From Streptomyces clavuligerus (lineage in GTDB: Bacteria; Actinomycetota; Actinomycetes; Streptomycetales; Streptomycetaceae), in assembly GCF_005519465.1 (NCBI RefSeq), contig NZ_CP027858.1, positions 3,968,001 to 4,032,000 on the forward strand: DNA of 64,000 bases. Reading direction: 5' to 3'. Position 1 is the stretch's first letter. Each line of letters starts with the position of its first letter. The notes below the pieces were generated by a model, which did no database searches, was not told where the DNA came from, and saw only the letters and a list, made by a program, of their open reading frames with translations. Below are positions 42,865-51,314 of this stretch, in pieces. The position numbers were made by a program, and so were the translations under genes.

Positions 42865-43344
42865 ATGAACAGCGACAGCAGGCTGACGCACATCGACGAT
42901 GCGGGCGCGGCCCGTATGGTCGATGTCTCCCGGAAGGACGTCACCGTCCGCACCGCCCGGGCGAGCGGCCGGGTCCTGGTCTCCCCCCGGGTGGTGGAAC
43001 TCCTCCGGGGCGGGGGCGTCCCCAAGGGCGACGCGCTCGCGACCGCGCGGATCGCCGGGATCATGGGTGCCAAGCGCACCCCCGAGCTGATCCCGCTCTG
43101 CCATCCGCTGGCGATCTCCGGGGTGACGGTCGATCTGACGGTCGCGGACGACGCCGTGGAGCTGGCCGCGACGGTACGGACCACCGACCGCACCGGGGTG
43201 GAGATGGAGGCGCTGACCGCCGTCACCGTGGCCGCGCTGACCGTCGTCGACATGGTGAAGGCGGTGGACAAGGCCGCCGTGATCACCGAGGTGCGGGTGG
43301 AGGAGAAGACCGGCGGGAAGTCCGGCGACTGGAGCCGGGCATGA
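42865..43344 (+). CDS. moaC: Cyclic pyranopterin monophosphate synthase
   Basis: A 159-residue MoaC, close to the family length, that rearranges the product of MoaA to cyclic pyranopterin monophosphate. [20 protein letters not shown] opens it, [13 protein letters not shown] and [20 protein letters not shown] are the signatures, and the conserved lysines lie in [11 protein letters not shown] 42865 with GGAGCGG eight bases upstream is chosen over GTG 42805. Its stop overlaps the mog start (ATGA), so moaC and mog are translationally coupled. Confidence 0.95.
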   Translation: MNSDSRLTHIDDAGAARMVDVSRKDVTVRTARASGRVLVSPRVVELLRGGGVPKGDALATARIAGIMGAKRTPELIPLCHPLAISGVTVDLTVADDAVELAATVRTTDRTGVEMEALTAVTVAALTVVDMVKAVDKAAVITEVRVEEKTGGKSGDWSRA

Positions 43345-44147
43345 GCGGGGACGGCACCGCCGAGGACCGCCCCCGGACGCAGGGTTCCGCCCAGGACCCG
43401 GCCCCGGACGGCCGGGGCACGGACGCCGACGGCGCCCCCGCGACGATCGGCGGCGACCGCGCGGCGGGCTCCGCCCCGGGTGCCGACGCGGGCCCCGGCC
43501 CGGGCCGAAGCCCCTTGACCGGTCCGCCCGGTCCGACCGGTCCGACCGGCGACGGCGCCCCGCGCGCGCTCGTGATCACCGCGTCCAACCGGGCGGCGGC
43601 CGGTGTGTACGCGGACCGGGGCGGCCCCCTCCTCGCCGAAGGGCTCGCGGCGCTCGGCTTCGCGGTGGACGGGCCGCTGGTCGTGCCCGACGGCGCCCCC
43701 GTCGAACAGGCCCTGCGGACCGGGGTGCGCGCGGGCTACGCCGTCATCCTCACCACCGGCGGCACCGGTGTCTCGCCCACCGACCGCACCCCCGAGGCCA
43801 CCCGTGCCGTGCTGGACCGCGAGATCCCCGGCATCCCCGAGGCCCTGCGCGCCCACGGCCGGGAGAAGGTGCCGACCGCCGTGCTCTCCCGCGGCCTCGC
43901 CGGGGTCGCGGACCGCACCCTGATCGTCAATCTGCCCGGCTCCACCGGGGGTGTGCGCGACGGTCTCGCCGTGCTCGGCCCGCTGCTGCCGCACACCGTG
44001 GACCAGCTCCGCGGCGGCGACCACCCGGCCCCGTCCGCCCCGTCCGCCTCCCCGACCCGGTCCTCCCCGTCCGGCCGGCCCACCTCGCCGACCCCGTCCG
44101 CACCCTCCCCCGGGGCCGCGCCGAGCACCGCCGGGGGCCCCCGCTGA
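43341..44147 (+). CDS. mog: Molybdopterin adenylyltransferase family (MogA/MoaB) with long disordered ends
   Basis: A 268-residue protein. The enzyme core, about residues 72-225, has [40 protein letters not shown] as the molybdopterin-binding signature, and [14 protein letters not shown]. Residues 1-70 and the last ~45 are Pro/Ala/Ser/Gly-rich and unlike the family. The enzyme adenylates molybdopterin before molybdate insertion by a MoeA-type protein, so its place with moaC and the MoeA-like gene makes sense. ATG 43341 overlaps the moaC stop. Confidence 0.88.
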   Translation: MSGDGTAEDRPRTQGSAQDPAPDGRGTDADGAPATIGGDRAAGSAPGADAGPGPGRSPLTGPPGPTGPTGDGAPRALVITASNRAAAGVYADRGGPLLAEGLAALGFAVDGPLVVPDGAPVEQALRTGVRAGYAVILTTGGTGVSPTDRTPEATRAVLDREIPGIPEALRAHGREKVPTAVLSRGLAGVADRTLIVNLPGSTGGVRDGLAVLGPLLPHTVDQLRGGDHPAPSAPSASPTRSSPSGRPTSPTPSAPSPGAAPSTAGGPR

Positions 44148-44161
44148 ACGCGTCCTGGCCG

Positions 44162-44812
44162 GTGGTCCTGAGGGACGGCGACATCCTTCTCCGTCCCATA
44201 AAACTGCGCGACCAGCGCGACTGGCGCGAGGTCAACCGCCGCAACCGCGACTGGCTGCGCCCCTGGGAGGCGACCATTCCGCCGCCTGTCCCCGGCGCGC
44301 CCGCCGCCCGGCGGCCGACCTACCGCCAGATGGTCCGCCATCTGCGGACCGAGGCCAACGCCGGACGGATGCTCCCCTTCGTCATCGAGTACCGGGGCAG
44401 GCTGGTGGGTCAGCTCACCGTGGCGGGCATCACCTGGGGCTCCATGTGCTCGGGCCATGTCGGCTACTGGGTGGACCGCGAGGTCGCCGGACGAGGGGTG
44501 ATGCCGACCGCCGTCGCGCTCGCCGTCGACCACTGTTTCCACGCGGTCGGTCTGCACCGCATGGAGGTCTGCATCCGGCCGGAGAACGTCCCCAGCCGCC
44601 GGGTGGTGGAGAAGCTGGGGTTCCGCGAGGAGGGGCTGCGGCCCCGCTATCTCCATATCGACGGTGCCTGGCGGGACCACCTGGTCTTCGCCCTCACCGC
44701 CGAGGAGGCCGCCGACGGGCTCCTGCGCCGCTGGCACCGGGCCCGGCCGGGCGCGCACCACCCGGAAGAAGGCGCGCACCACCCGGAAGAGGGGGCCGAA
44801 GCCGGAAAATGA
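44162..44812 (+). CDS. GNAT acetyltransferase, RimJ/RimL type
   Basis: A 216-residue N-acetyltransferase of the ribosomal-protein-serine/alanine type. GDILLRPIKLRDQRDWREVN opens it, GHVGYWVDREVAGRGVMPTA covers the acetyl-CoA loop (RGVMPTA in place of RGxGxA), and CIRPENVPSRRVVEKLGFRE is the C-terminal signature. Its gene lies between mog and the sepX-like gene as in other actinobacteria. GTG 44162 is used; the family start [12 protein letters not shown] would need CTG 44144, which overlaps the mog stop (CTGA) and would couple translation. The tail has a 21-bp tandem duplication (HHPEEGA twice). Confidence 0.87.
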   Translation: MVLRDGDILLRPIKLRDQRDWREVNRRNRDWLRPWEATIPPPVPGAPAARRPTYRQMVRHLRTEANAGRMLPFVIEYRGRLVGQLTVAGITWGSMCSGHVGYWVDREVAGRGVMPTAVALAVDHCFHAVGLHRMEVCIRPENVPSRRVVEKLGFREEGLRPRYLHIDGAWRDHLVFALTAEEAADGLLRRWHRARPGAHHPEEGAHHPEEGAEAGK

Positions 44813-44951
44813 AACATGTGTTCGAATGCAAGCGCCGTCATCCATGTGCTGATCGCACCTATCAGAAAAAAGTCATTGATATGAGCGGGAACGTGCGACA
44901 CACCGGGCCAATTGGCGGATGCCGCCTTCAGAATCCCTCTACGGTGTGACC
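44813..44951 (+). promoter_or_regulatory. AT-rich upstream region of sepX-like gene
   Basis: A 139-bp gap of clearly lower GC than its surroundings (CTATCAGAAAAAAGTCATTG, 44859-44878). It likely carries a promoter of its own for the membrane protein gene. I cannot assign -10/-35 elements with confidence. Confidence 0.45.
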
Positions 44952-46085
44952 GTGAGCAGCAGCGGCCTCATCTACGCAGTCATCGTCGGGGCCTGGGCCG
45001 CCTACCTGGTGCCGATGTGGCTCCGCAGGCAGGACGAGTTGAACGAGGCTCGTCCGACGGAACGCTTCTCCACCGCCATCCGGCTGCTGTCGGGCCGCGG
45101 TGCGATGGAGCGCCGGTACGCCAAGGAGCTGCGCGAGCGCACCGCGGGGGAGGCCGGTCCCGCTGTGGACCCGGACGCCGTCACGGACCGCCTGAACGCG
45201 GTGGACGTCCGGCCCTTCGTCGCGCCCCGGGGCGAGGGCAGGCCGGAAGCGGCGGCGCGCCTCCAGGCACCGGCGGCCCAGGCGGCGGCCCCGGCACCCG
45301 CGGTCCCGTCGCCGGTGTCCCCGTCCCCGGCGGCCCCGTCGCCGGGCGCCCCGGCACCGGCACCGGCCGCGGTCCGGGCGCGCCGTCCGCGCCCCGGTGT
45401 CGCCGCCGAACGCGCCCGGCGCGGCAAGGTGCTGGCCCGGCGCAGACGGACCACCACCCTGCTGTTCCTGACGTTCACGCTCGGCTCGGTCGCCGCCGCG
45501 GTCGGCGGGCTCGGCTTCCTGTGGGCCCCGGCGGTCCCCGCCGTCCTCCTCAGCGCCTATATCGCCTATCTGCGCAAGCAGGAGCGCCAGCGCTTCGTCG
45601 TGGTGATGGACCGCCGCCGGGCCGAGGTCGCGGCCCAGCGGCTGCGCGAGCGGGGCCGCCGGCCCGCCCCGGCCCCCGGTGCCCCGGCCGAGCAGCTCGC
45701 CGAGCCCGAGGCCGTCCGCGCCGAGCCGGAGCCGCCCCCGCTCTCCCCGCAGACCGCCGACCGGCGGGCCCTGGTCGAGCAGACCGACCACGCGGAGTGG
45801 GTGGACCAGCAGCGGGCCTCGGGCCCGGCGTCCGGCGGTAGCTGGGACCCCGTCCCGGTGCCGCTGCCGACCTATGTCACCGCCCCGGTCGCCCCGCGCT
45901 CCACGGGCGGCGTCGACCTGAGCGACCCCGACACCTGGAGCTCCGCCCGGTCCTCCCCGGCGGACCCCGCCCCGGCCGACCAGGCCGCCGCCGCGCCGCC
46001 CCGGCGCACCACCCGCGAGCGCGGCCGGACCCCGCTGTTCGACCAGTACGCCGACGACGACCGGCCGCGGGCGGCCAACGAGTGA
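44952..46085 (+). CDS. sepX: SepX/GlpR-like divisome membrane protein
   Basis: A 377-residue protein. It begins SSSGLIYAVIVGAWAAYLVP (first membrane span) and then MWLRRQDELNEARPTERFST, which matches my memory of Streptomyces SepX. Two further spans, TLLFLTFTLGSVAAAVGGLG and AVPAVLLSAYIAYL, lie near residues 165-210. The linker before them and the ~150-residue C-terminal tail are Pro/Ala-rich. SepX is an actinobacterial membrane protein needed for cross-walls and sporulation septa and related to corynebacterial GlpR, the receptor for Glp. GTG 44952 is chosen by family. Its location downstream of glp and the GNAT gene supports the assignment. Confidence 0.85.
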   Translation: MSSSGLIYAVIVGAWAAYLVPMWLRRQDELNEARPTERFSTAIRLLSGRGAMERRYAKELRERTAGEAGPAVDPDAVTDRLNAVDVRPFVAPRGEGRPEAAARLQAPAAQAAAPAPAVPSPVSPSPAAPSPGAPAPAPAAVRARRPRPGVAAERARRGKVLARRRRTTTLLFLTFTLGSVAAAVGGLGFLWAPAVPAVLLSAYIAYLRKQERQRFVVVMDRRRAEVAAQRLRERGRRPAPAPGAPAEQLAEPEAVRAEPEPPPLSPQTADRRALVEQTDHAEWVDQQRASGPASGGSWDPVPVPLPTYVTAPVAPRSTGGVDLSDPDTWSSARSSPADPAPADQAAAAPPRRTTRERGRTPLFDQYADDDRPRAANE

Positions 46086-46190
46086 CCCCGGGGGCGGCCG
46101 TCTCGCGGCCGCCCTCCGGTCCCCCGTGACCAGCGCGGGAGCGGATTTCCGAGCAGCCCGATGGGGATGCTAGAGTTTCACTCGTTGCAA

Positions 46191-46264
46191 GGGCCTGTGG
46201 CGCAGTCCGGTAGCGCACCTCGTTCGCATCGAGGGGGCCAGGGGTTCAAATCCCCTCAGGTCCA
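46191..46264 (+). tRNA. tRNA-Ala (anticodon CGC)
   Basis: A complete cloverleaf: acceptor arm GGGCCTG/CAGGTCC with the G3:U70 pair that identifies alanine tRNAs, D stem GCGC/GCGC, anticodon arm CCTCG-TTCGCAT-CGAGG giving anticodon CGC, and T arm AGGGG-TTCAAAT-CCCCT. The CCA end is not encoded. No att-like duplication or integrase is nearby. Confidence 0.95.
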
Positions 46265-46270
46265 CCGCAA

Positions 46271-46311
46271 CGAAGACCCCGTACGATCATCGCGATCGTG
46301 CGGGGTCTTCG
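46271..46311 (+). terminator. Terminator after tRNA-Ala
   Basis: CGAAGACCCCGTACGATC (46271-46288) pairs with GATCGTGCGGGGTCTTCG (46294-46311), with one G-U pair and a 5-nt loop, starting 6 bp after the tRNA. Confidence 0.85.
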
Positions 46312-46889
46312 CTCTGTCCCGGCACTCTTCGCGCTGCCCGGACGACCGGCTTCGCGCTCGGGGCTCCGCGCGGGCGCCCGTCCGCTCCCGCGCGGGCCGG
46401 ACACCGGCCCGCGGACGGGCCTCCTCACCCCCTCCCGGCGGCGGCGCGGTCCCGGATCTCCGCGGGGGTGTTTCCGGCCGTCCTTCCGGGGCGGTGGATA
46501 TCCGTACTCCGATGGCGTCTTCGGCGCCGGGGGTCCCGCGCGGTCGCGCGGTTGTGCGCGGGGCGGACATCCGGAGGTCTCAATTCGGAGGCGGGGGCGG
46601 GAATTGCGTGCGGCCCGGAAATAGCCGATGCAAAAGAAGAAATGCGGCGCCGTTCCGGAAAAATGATCTGCACGATACCGAAAAACGCTTGAGGTGGGGA
46701 GGAAGGCAGCAGCGGGCCCCCGGGAGAATGGCCGATAAGCGTCCCCGGGCTCCGGGCCATTTCCGGCGCTGTTGTACGGCGGTGCAGTGCCCGGCGGACG
46801 GGGTCCCCCGGGCGGCCCGCCGGGGCCGGCACAGGCCGCCCCGGCCGGGCGGAGGCCGGGCGCGGGCCCGGTCCGGCCGGGCGTCCGGG
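46312..46889. other. Intergenic region between tRNA-Ala and the signal-cassette SDR
   Basis: About 580 bp without a credible gene. The part 46610-46700 is AT-richer than the rest (GCAAAAGAAGAAATGCGGCG, GGAAAAATGATCTGCACG), unlike its neighbours. No RNA, repeat or integration site is recognised. Confidence 0.4.
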
Positions 46890-47684
46890 CTAGCGGGCCG
46901 TCGAGCCGCCGTCGACCGGGAGGACCGCGCCCGTGACGAAGGAGGCGAGGTCGCTGAGGAGCCAGGCGGCGGCGTGGGCCACCTCCTCGGGCGCGGCGGC
47001 CCGCCCCTGGGGGACCTTCGCGCGCATCCGGGGCCCGGCCTGGGGGTCGCGGGCGAAGACGGCCTCGGTCATCTCCGACAGGGTCAGCCCGGTGGCCAGG
47101 GCGTTGACCCGGACACCGGCGTCGGCGTACTGGATCGCGGCCGACCGGGTCAGCCCCACTACCGCATGTTTTGACGCGATATAAGCGGGACCCATGGACG
47201 TCGCCCGTACACCGGCCGTACTGCTGTTGTTCACGATTGCGCCGCCCGAACCTGCTAGCAGGGCCGGAATCTCGTACCGCAGGCAATTCCACACGCCCCG
47301 CACATTGGTCTCCATGACGAGGTCGTAATCGGCGTCCTCGGTGGTGTGCAGCGGGGCGGCCGGGGTGACCGTCCCGGCGTTGTTGAAGGCTCCGTCGAGC
47401 CCGCCGTAACGGTCGACGCAGAGGTCCACGGCGCGGGCGACGGCGGCCGGGTCCCGGACGTCGCCCACCGCCGGATGGGCCTCGGCCCCGGTGGCCCGCA
47501 GGGTGCGGATCAGCGCGTCCAGCCGGTCCGCGCGCCGGGCGAGCAGCACCAGGCGGGCGCCCTGCGCGGCGAAGACGTGCGCCGCGGCGGCCCCGATACC
47601 GCTGCTGGCCCCGGTGACCAGCACTCTCTTCCCCGGCAGCAGCCCGCCCACCGGGGTGTCGGCGGCGCCGGACGAGCCGGTCAC
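46890..47684 (-). CDS. Short-chain dehydrogenase/reductase of a diffusible-signal cassette
   Basis: A 264-residue classical SDR. KRVLVTGASSGIGAAAAHVF is the NADP site, FNNAGTV carries the NAG motif, the catalytic Ser lies in VNNSSTAG, and AYIASKHAVVGL gives Tyr-x3-Lys. It ends FVTGAVLPVDGGSTAR. Start GTG 47684 overlaps the stop of the HAD gene by four bases (GTGA), so the two are translationally coupled. A ketoreductase is needed in gamma-butyrolactone synthesis (BarS1 in S. virginiae is an SDR), and with HAD and AfsA-like genes beside it this is the natural reading, though not proven. Confidence 0.85.
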   Translation of the reverse strand: MTGSSGAADTPVGGLLPGKRVLVTGASSGIGAAAAHVFAAQGARLVLLARRADRLDALIRTLRATGAEAHPAVGDVRDPAAVARAVDLCVDRYGGLDGAFNNAGTVTPAAPLHTTEDADYDLVMETNVRGVWNCLRYEIPALLAGSGGAIVNNSSTAGVRATSMGPAYIASKHAVVGLTRSAAIQYADAGVRVNALATGLTLSEMTEAVFARDPQAGPRMRAKVPQGRAAAPEEVAHAAAWLLSDLASFVTGAVLPVDGGSTAR

Positions 47685-48400
47685 CGCGCCCCGCCGCCGG
47701 GCGCGGGCTCCCAGAGGGTCCCCGCCGCCGCCTCCGCGTCCACCCGCCGGATCAGCTCCTCGTCGATCGACGCCACAGACGTCACCACATGCCTCACCCC
47801 CACCTCCCGCATCAACTCTGGCTGAAAGCCCTGCGGGAAGTCGCTCGGCGCGCCGATGAACGCGGTGCCGAGCCGCCGGGCCTCCTCCCCGACCCTGGCC
47901 ACGTCGTCGATGAAGAGCGCCCGCTCCGGGGCGAGTCCGAAGATGTCCTCGGCGATCTCCCGCAGCCCGGGGCGGAAGTCGTTCGTGCACACATAGCGAG
48001 GTTTGTCGAACAGCTCCGCCACTCGCCCGAGATGGCGCTCGAAGTGGGTGATGTCCAGCCCTCCGTAGCAGATCACGGGCAGGCCCAGCGCGCGCAGCCG
48101 CTCCAGCAGTTCTTCGGCGCCGTCCCGCATCCGTACCGGATGCTCCTTGAGGAACTCCTCACGTTCCCGCAGATAGCTGTCGATGGTGGCCGACGGGCTC
48201 GCCCCCGACCCCGTGACCTCGGCGAGCACCCGCCCGGCCACCAGCCGTGTCTGCGAGAAGACCCGGCGTTCCAACTCGGCGGTGTACAGACCGCCACGGC
48301 TCGTCACAAAGCGATGGATCATAGGACTGAACGTGTCGTTCAGCAGGACGCCGTCGATGTTGACGGCAGCGAGGCTCAGTCGGCTCAGTTCCTTGGACAA
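47681..48400 (-). CDS. HAD-family phosphatase of a diffusible-signal cassette
   Basis: A 239-residue HAD hydrolase. LAAVNIDGVLLNDTFSP replaces the usual DxDGT with an N-I-D-G version, so the first nucleophile Asp is replaced by Asn and only the second Asp is kept. RALGLPVICYGGLDI is in the motif II area, and RALFIDDVARVGEEARRLG is the acidic motif. HAD phosphatases accompany AfsA-like enzymes in several Streptomyces signal clusters (for example MmfP with MmfL), where a phosphate from dihydroxyacetone phosphate must be removed. TTG 48400 is chosen because homologous sequence begins SKELSRLSLAAVNIDG. It is divergent from the AfsA-like gene. Confidence 0.78.
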   Translation of the reverse strand: MSKELSRLSLAAVNIDGVLLNDTFSPMIHRFVTSRGGLYTAELERRVFSQTRLVAGRVLAEVTGSGASPSATIDSYLREREEFLKEHPVRMRDGAEELLERLRALGLPVICYGGLDITHFERHLGRVAELFDKPRYVCTNDFRPGLREIAEDIFGLAPERALFIDDVARVGEEARRLGTAFIGAPSDFPQGFQPELMREVGVRHVVTSVASIDEELIRRVDAEAAAGTLWEPAPGGGAR

Positions 48401-48688
48401 AACGTGTGTCCTATCCCTGCGGACCGGTTGGGGAGTTATTGACAGCGCGGATGACGGGCGCTGGTCGAACAGCAAGCCGTACGGGGACCAACAGCCCAGC
48501 CCGCCGAGGTAGGTGGTCGTTCCAATGACCTCGGTCCGGGGTAAATCACCGACGTTGACGTAAATGGCCGGTGGGCGCTCGTGATTCTGGCACCTTTACC
48601 GGATCTTTGCTAGGGCTTGAATAGCTCGGCTCAGTCTGTACGTTGAAGAGTGTCGCGTTCGCCGCAGTACGTTTCTTGTGGGAGGGAC
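48401..48688. promoter_or_regulatory. Divergent promoter region of signal cassette
   Basis: TTGAAT (48617-48622) and TACGTT (48639-48644), 16 bp apart, form a candidate promoter for the AfsA-like gene. ACCGGTTGG near 48422 matches the right half of the ARE element bound by butyrolactone receptors, but the left half is missing, so a receptor site is not established. Confidence 0.45.
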
Positions 48689-49657
48689 ATGACCATGCCG
48701 TTACGCCGGGAAAGCCTCGCCGTCGTCGATCGCCCCGTCGCGCACGGGCCGTTCACCACCACGGTTCCCCGGGAGTACGTCCACCGGGCGGCACTCGCCG
48801 AGGTGTTCCTCACCGGTATTCACCCCACGGGCCTCGACAGTCTCACGGTGACCGCCCAGTGGCCGCGCGCCCATACCTTCTACGGACCCACGGCCGGGGT
48901 CCACGACCCGCTGATGTTCATCGAGAGCCTGCGCCAGGCCGTGAACCTGATCACGCACACCGTCTACGCCGCGCCGATGGACCACCACCAGATCTGGCGC
49001 CACCTCAGCGTCGACCTCGACCGGGACGCGCTGTTCGTGGGGGACACCCCCGCCTCCATCGAGCTGGACATCCGCTGCGCCGACGTGGAGCGGCGCGGGA
49101 GCGCGCTGCGCGGGATGCGGATGGAGGTGACGGGCCGCCGGGACGGCCACTACCTCGGCAGCGCGGTCAGCAGCGTGACCTCCCTCCCGAGAACGGTGTA
49201 CCGCAGACTCAGAGGCCCCCACGCCGAGGTCTGGAAGGGCGCCACGAAGGCGCTGCCGCTGCCGCCGCCGGTGCCGCCCGCGCTGGTGGGGCGCTCGCGC
49301 CCCGAGGACGTCGTCCTCGCCCCGACCCGGGTCAGGGACCGCTGGCAACTGCGCGCGGACACCAGCCACCCGATTCTCTTCGACCATCCGCAGGACCACG
49401 CCCCGGGGATGCTGCTGCTGGAGGCGGCCCGGCAGGCCGCGCTGGCGGTCAGCCCGCCGGTGCCGGTCGTGCCGGTGGGGACCGAGGCGGTGTTCCACCG
49501 GTATGTGGAGCTGGACGACGACTGCTGGATCGAGGCGGTCCCGATCGCCCCGGACGCCCGGGGCGACAGCCGGACCCGGGTCGTCGCCCTCCAGCGGGAC
49601 GCATGCCTCTTCGAGTGCACCGTGACGACGGCGCCCGTGACCCCGCTGCCGTTCTAG
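48689..49657 (+). CDS. AfsA-family gamma-butyrolactone/butenolide synthase, TTA-containing
   Basis: A 322-residue protein with the two hotdog repeats of AfsA. Repeat 1 is HRAALAEVFLTG followed by PRAHTFYGPT and DPLMFIESLRQAVNLITHTV. Repeat 2 is HPILFDHPQDHAPGMLLLEA then ARQAAL. AfsA-type enzymes join a beta-ketoacyl thioester to dihydroxyacetone phosphate, the first step to A-factor-like signals. The start is ATG 48689 with GGAGGG just before; ATG 48695 is possible. The fifth codon is TTA (48701-48703), the only in-frame TTA I noticed in a recognised gene of the window, which would make translation depend on bldA tRNA. No receptor gene adjoins. Confidence 0.9.
   Translation: MTMPLRRESLAVVDRPVAHGPFTTTVPREYVHRAALAEVFLTGIHPTGLDSLTVTAQWPRAHTFYGPTAGVHDPLMFIESLRQAVNLITHTVYAAPMDHHQIWRHLSVDLDRDALFVGDTPASIELDIRCADVERRGSALRGMRMEVTGRRDGHYLGSAVSSVTSLPRTVYRRLRGPHAEVWKGATKALPLPPPVPPALVGRSRPEDVVLAPTRVRDRWQLRADTSHPILFDHPQDHAPGMLLLEAARQAALAVSPPVPVVPVGTEAVFHRYVELDDDCWIEAVPIAPDARGDSRTRVVALQRDACLFECTVTTAPVTPLPF
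48701..48703 (+). promoter_or_regulatory. TTA codon near the start of the AfsA-like gene
   Basis: The fifth codon (third from the alternative start) is TTA-Leu, read in Streptomyces only by the developmentally regulated bldA tRNA. Confidence 0.9.
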
Positions 49658-49834
49658 GGCGACAGGGACCGGACCCGCCCGGGAGGCCCCGGGGAGCCCC
49701 GCGAAAGCCGGGGCACACCCCGGATGCACCCCGGACGCCGTCCGGGCCGCCCGCCGCGCCTGGCCCTCGCCTGGACCGCGTCCGGGCTGCGCCTGGGCCG
49801 TGCCGCCGTGCGCGGGGGAGCTGGCCCGCGGCGA

Positions 49835-50332
49835 TCAGGTGAGCGGTTTCACATAGCAGCGGCTCGCGTCGTAGTGCCGGTAGTGGCCGAACTTCCGCAG
49901 CGCCGGTGCGTAGCCGCTGGAGGCGTACAGGGCGATCGCCTCGGGCTGCCGGTCCCCGGTCTCCAGGACCATCCGGGCCCGGCCCGCCGCGCGGGCGTCC
50001 TCCTCCAGCAGGGTGAGCAGCTTCCGCGCGTACCCCCGCCCCCGGGCCTCGGGGACCACATACATCCGCTTCAGCTCGGCGTCGCCGTCCGCGTACCCCT
50101 CCTCGCCCGCGCGCTGGGTCCGCCAGCCGCCGCTGGCCACGGGCCTGCCCTCCACGTCGTACACCAGCAGGAAGAGCCCGGTCGGCGGGGCGAAATGCGC
50201 GGGGTGGATCACGGTCGCGTCGCCGCCGTCCTCGTACCGCTCGTCGTACTCGCGCTGCACCCGCTCGTTGAGCAGGACGGCGTCCGGATGGTCGAAGGAG
50301 GTGGGGCGTATGTCCAGGGAACGGGTGTCCAT
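49835..50332 (-). CDS. GNAT-family N-acetyltransferase
   Basis: A 165-residue acetyltransferase. GLFLLVYDVEGRPVASGGWR is strand beta2-3, ELKRMYVVPEARGRGYARKL holds the acetyl-CoA-binding R/Q-x-x-G-x-G/A motif, and MVLETGDRQPEAIALYASSG is the C-terminal signature. It resembles single-domain GNATs acting on small molecules or protein N-termini. ATG 50332 is the start. It is divergent from the exonuclease III gene with a 76-bp gap and convergent with the AfsA-like gene. Substrate unknown. Confidence 0.87.
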   Translation of the reverse strand: MDTRSLDIRPTSFDHPDAVLLNERVQREYDERYEDGGDATVIHPAHFAPPTGLFLLVYDVEGRPVASGGWRTQRAGEEGYADGDAELKRMYVVPEARGRGYARKLLTLLEEDARAAGRARMVLETGDRQPEAIALYASSGYAPALRKFGHYRHYDASRCYVKPLT

Positions 50333-50408
50333 GGTCAGAGGGTACGGGTGCACGAAATGTGGTGGTACGGAATAGGGCCGGGCGGGCCGTCCCGGGTAAA
50401 GTGCCTGG

Positions 50409-51260
50409 ATGCTCACCGTGACCTCCGTGAATGTCAATGGGCTCCGTGCCGCCGCGAAGAAGGGCTTCGTGGAGTGGCTCGCGGGCGCCGCCGCCGATGT
50501 GATCTGCCTCCAGGAGGTCCGGGCGGAGCCGGAGCAGCTTCCGGAGGGGGTGCGGCGGCCCGAGGGGTGGTTCACGGCGCACGCCCCGGCCGGGGCCAAG
50601 GGCCGCGCGGGCGTCTCCCTCTACACCCGCCGGGAGCCGGACGAGGTGCGCGTCGGATTCGGCGTCCCCGAGTTCGCGCACAGCGGCCGGTACATCGAGG
50701 CCGATCTGCCCGGGGTGACCGTGGCCAGCCTCTACCTTCCCTCCGGTGAGGTGGGGACGGAGCGCCAGGACGAGAAGTACCGCTTCATGGACGCTTTTCT
50801 GCCGTATCTGAGCGAGCTGCGGGCCCGCTCGGCGGCGGCCGGGCGGGAGGTCGTCGTCTGCGGCGACTGGAACATCGCCCATCACGAGGCCGACCTCAAG
50901 AACTGGCGCGGCAACAAGAAGAACGCCGGATTCCTGCCGGAGGAGCGCGCCTGGCTCTCCCGGGTCCTCGACGGCGGCGACGGAGGCGAGGGCGACCAGG
51001 GCGGCGAGGGCGGCGACAGTGCCGGATATGCCGGATATGTGGATGTCGTGCGCGCGCTCCACCCCGATCAGGAGGGCCCCTACACCTGGTGGTCCTACCG
51101 GGGCCGCGCCTTCGACAACGACAGCGGCTGGCGCATCGACCTCCAGGCGGCGACGCCGTCCCTCGCGGCCCGCGCGGTCAAGGGGTACGTGGAGCGCGCG
51201 GCCACCCATGAGGAGCGCTGGAGCGACCACGCGCCCGTGACCGTCGTCTACGAGCTGTAG
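50409..51260 (+). CDS. xth: Exodeoxyribonuclease III / AP endonuclease
   Basis: A 283-residue EEP-family nuclease for base-excision repair. TVTSVNVNGLRAAAKKG has the first metal Asn, DVICLQEVRAEP the metal Glu, SGRYIEADLPGVTVASLYLP the tyrosine region, VCGDWNIAHHEADLKN the catalytic Asp-Asn pair, YTWWSYRGRAFDNDSGWRID and RWSDHAPVTVVY the final Asp-His. A short Gly/Asp/Glu insertion (~200-212) with a repeated AGYAGY lies in a surface loop. The protein is complete and was probably acquired vertically, as GC use matches its neighbours. Confidence 0.95.
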   Translation: MLTVTSVNVNGLRAAAKKGFVEWLAGAAADVICLQEVRAEPEQLPEGVRRPEGWFTAHAPAGAKGRAGVSLYTRREPDEVRVGFGVPEFAHSGRYIEADLPGVTVASLYLPSGEVGTERQDEKYRFMDAFLPYLSELRARSAAAGREVVVCGDWNIAHHEADLKNWRGNKKNAGFLPEERAWLSRVLDGGDGGEGDQGGEGGDSAGYAGYVDVVRALHPDQEGPYTWWSYRGRAFDNDSGWRIDLQAATPSLAARAVKGYVERAATHEERWSDHAPVTVVYEL

Positions 51261-51314
51261 CCCGGTCGCGGCACACGGCATGCGGCGTGCGCGCCCCGTG
51301 GCGCGGCGCGCGGC

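Noticed and set aside
46191..46889. Integration site of a mobile element at tRNA-Ala
   Set aside because: No duplicate of the tRNA 3' end, no integrase and no cargo genes downstream.
48415..48432. ARE (butyrolactone receptor) site in the signal cassette
   Set aside because: Only the half-site ACCGGTTGG is present; the other half does not fit.
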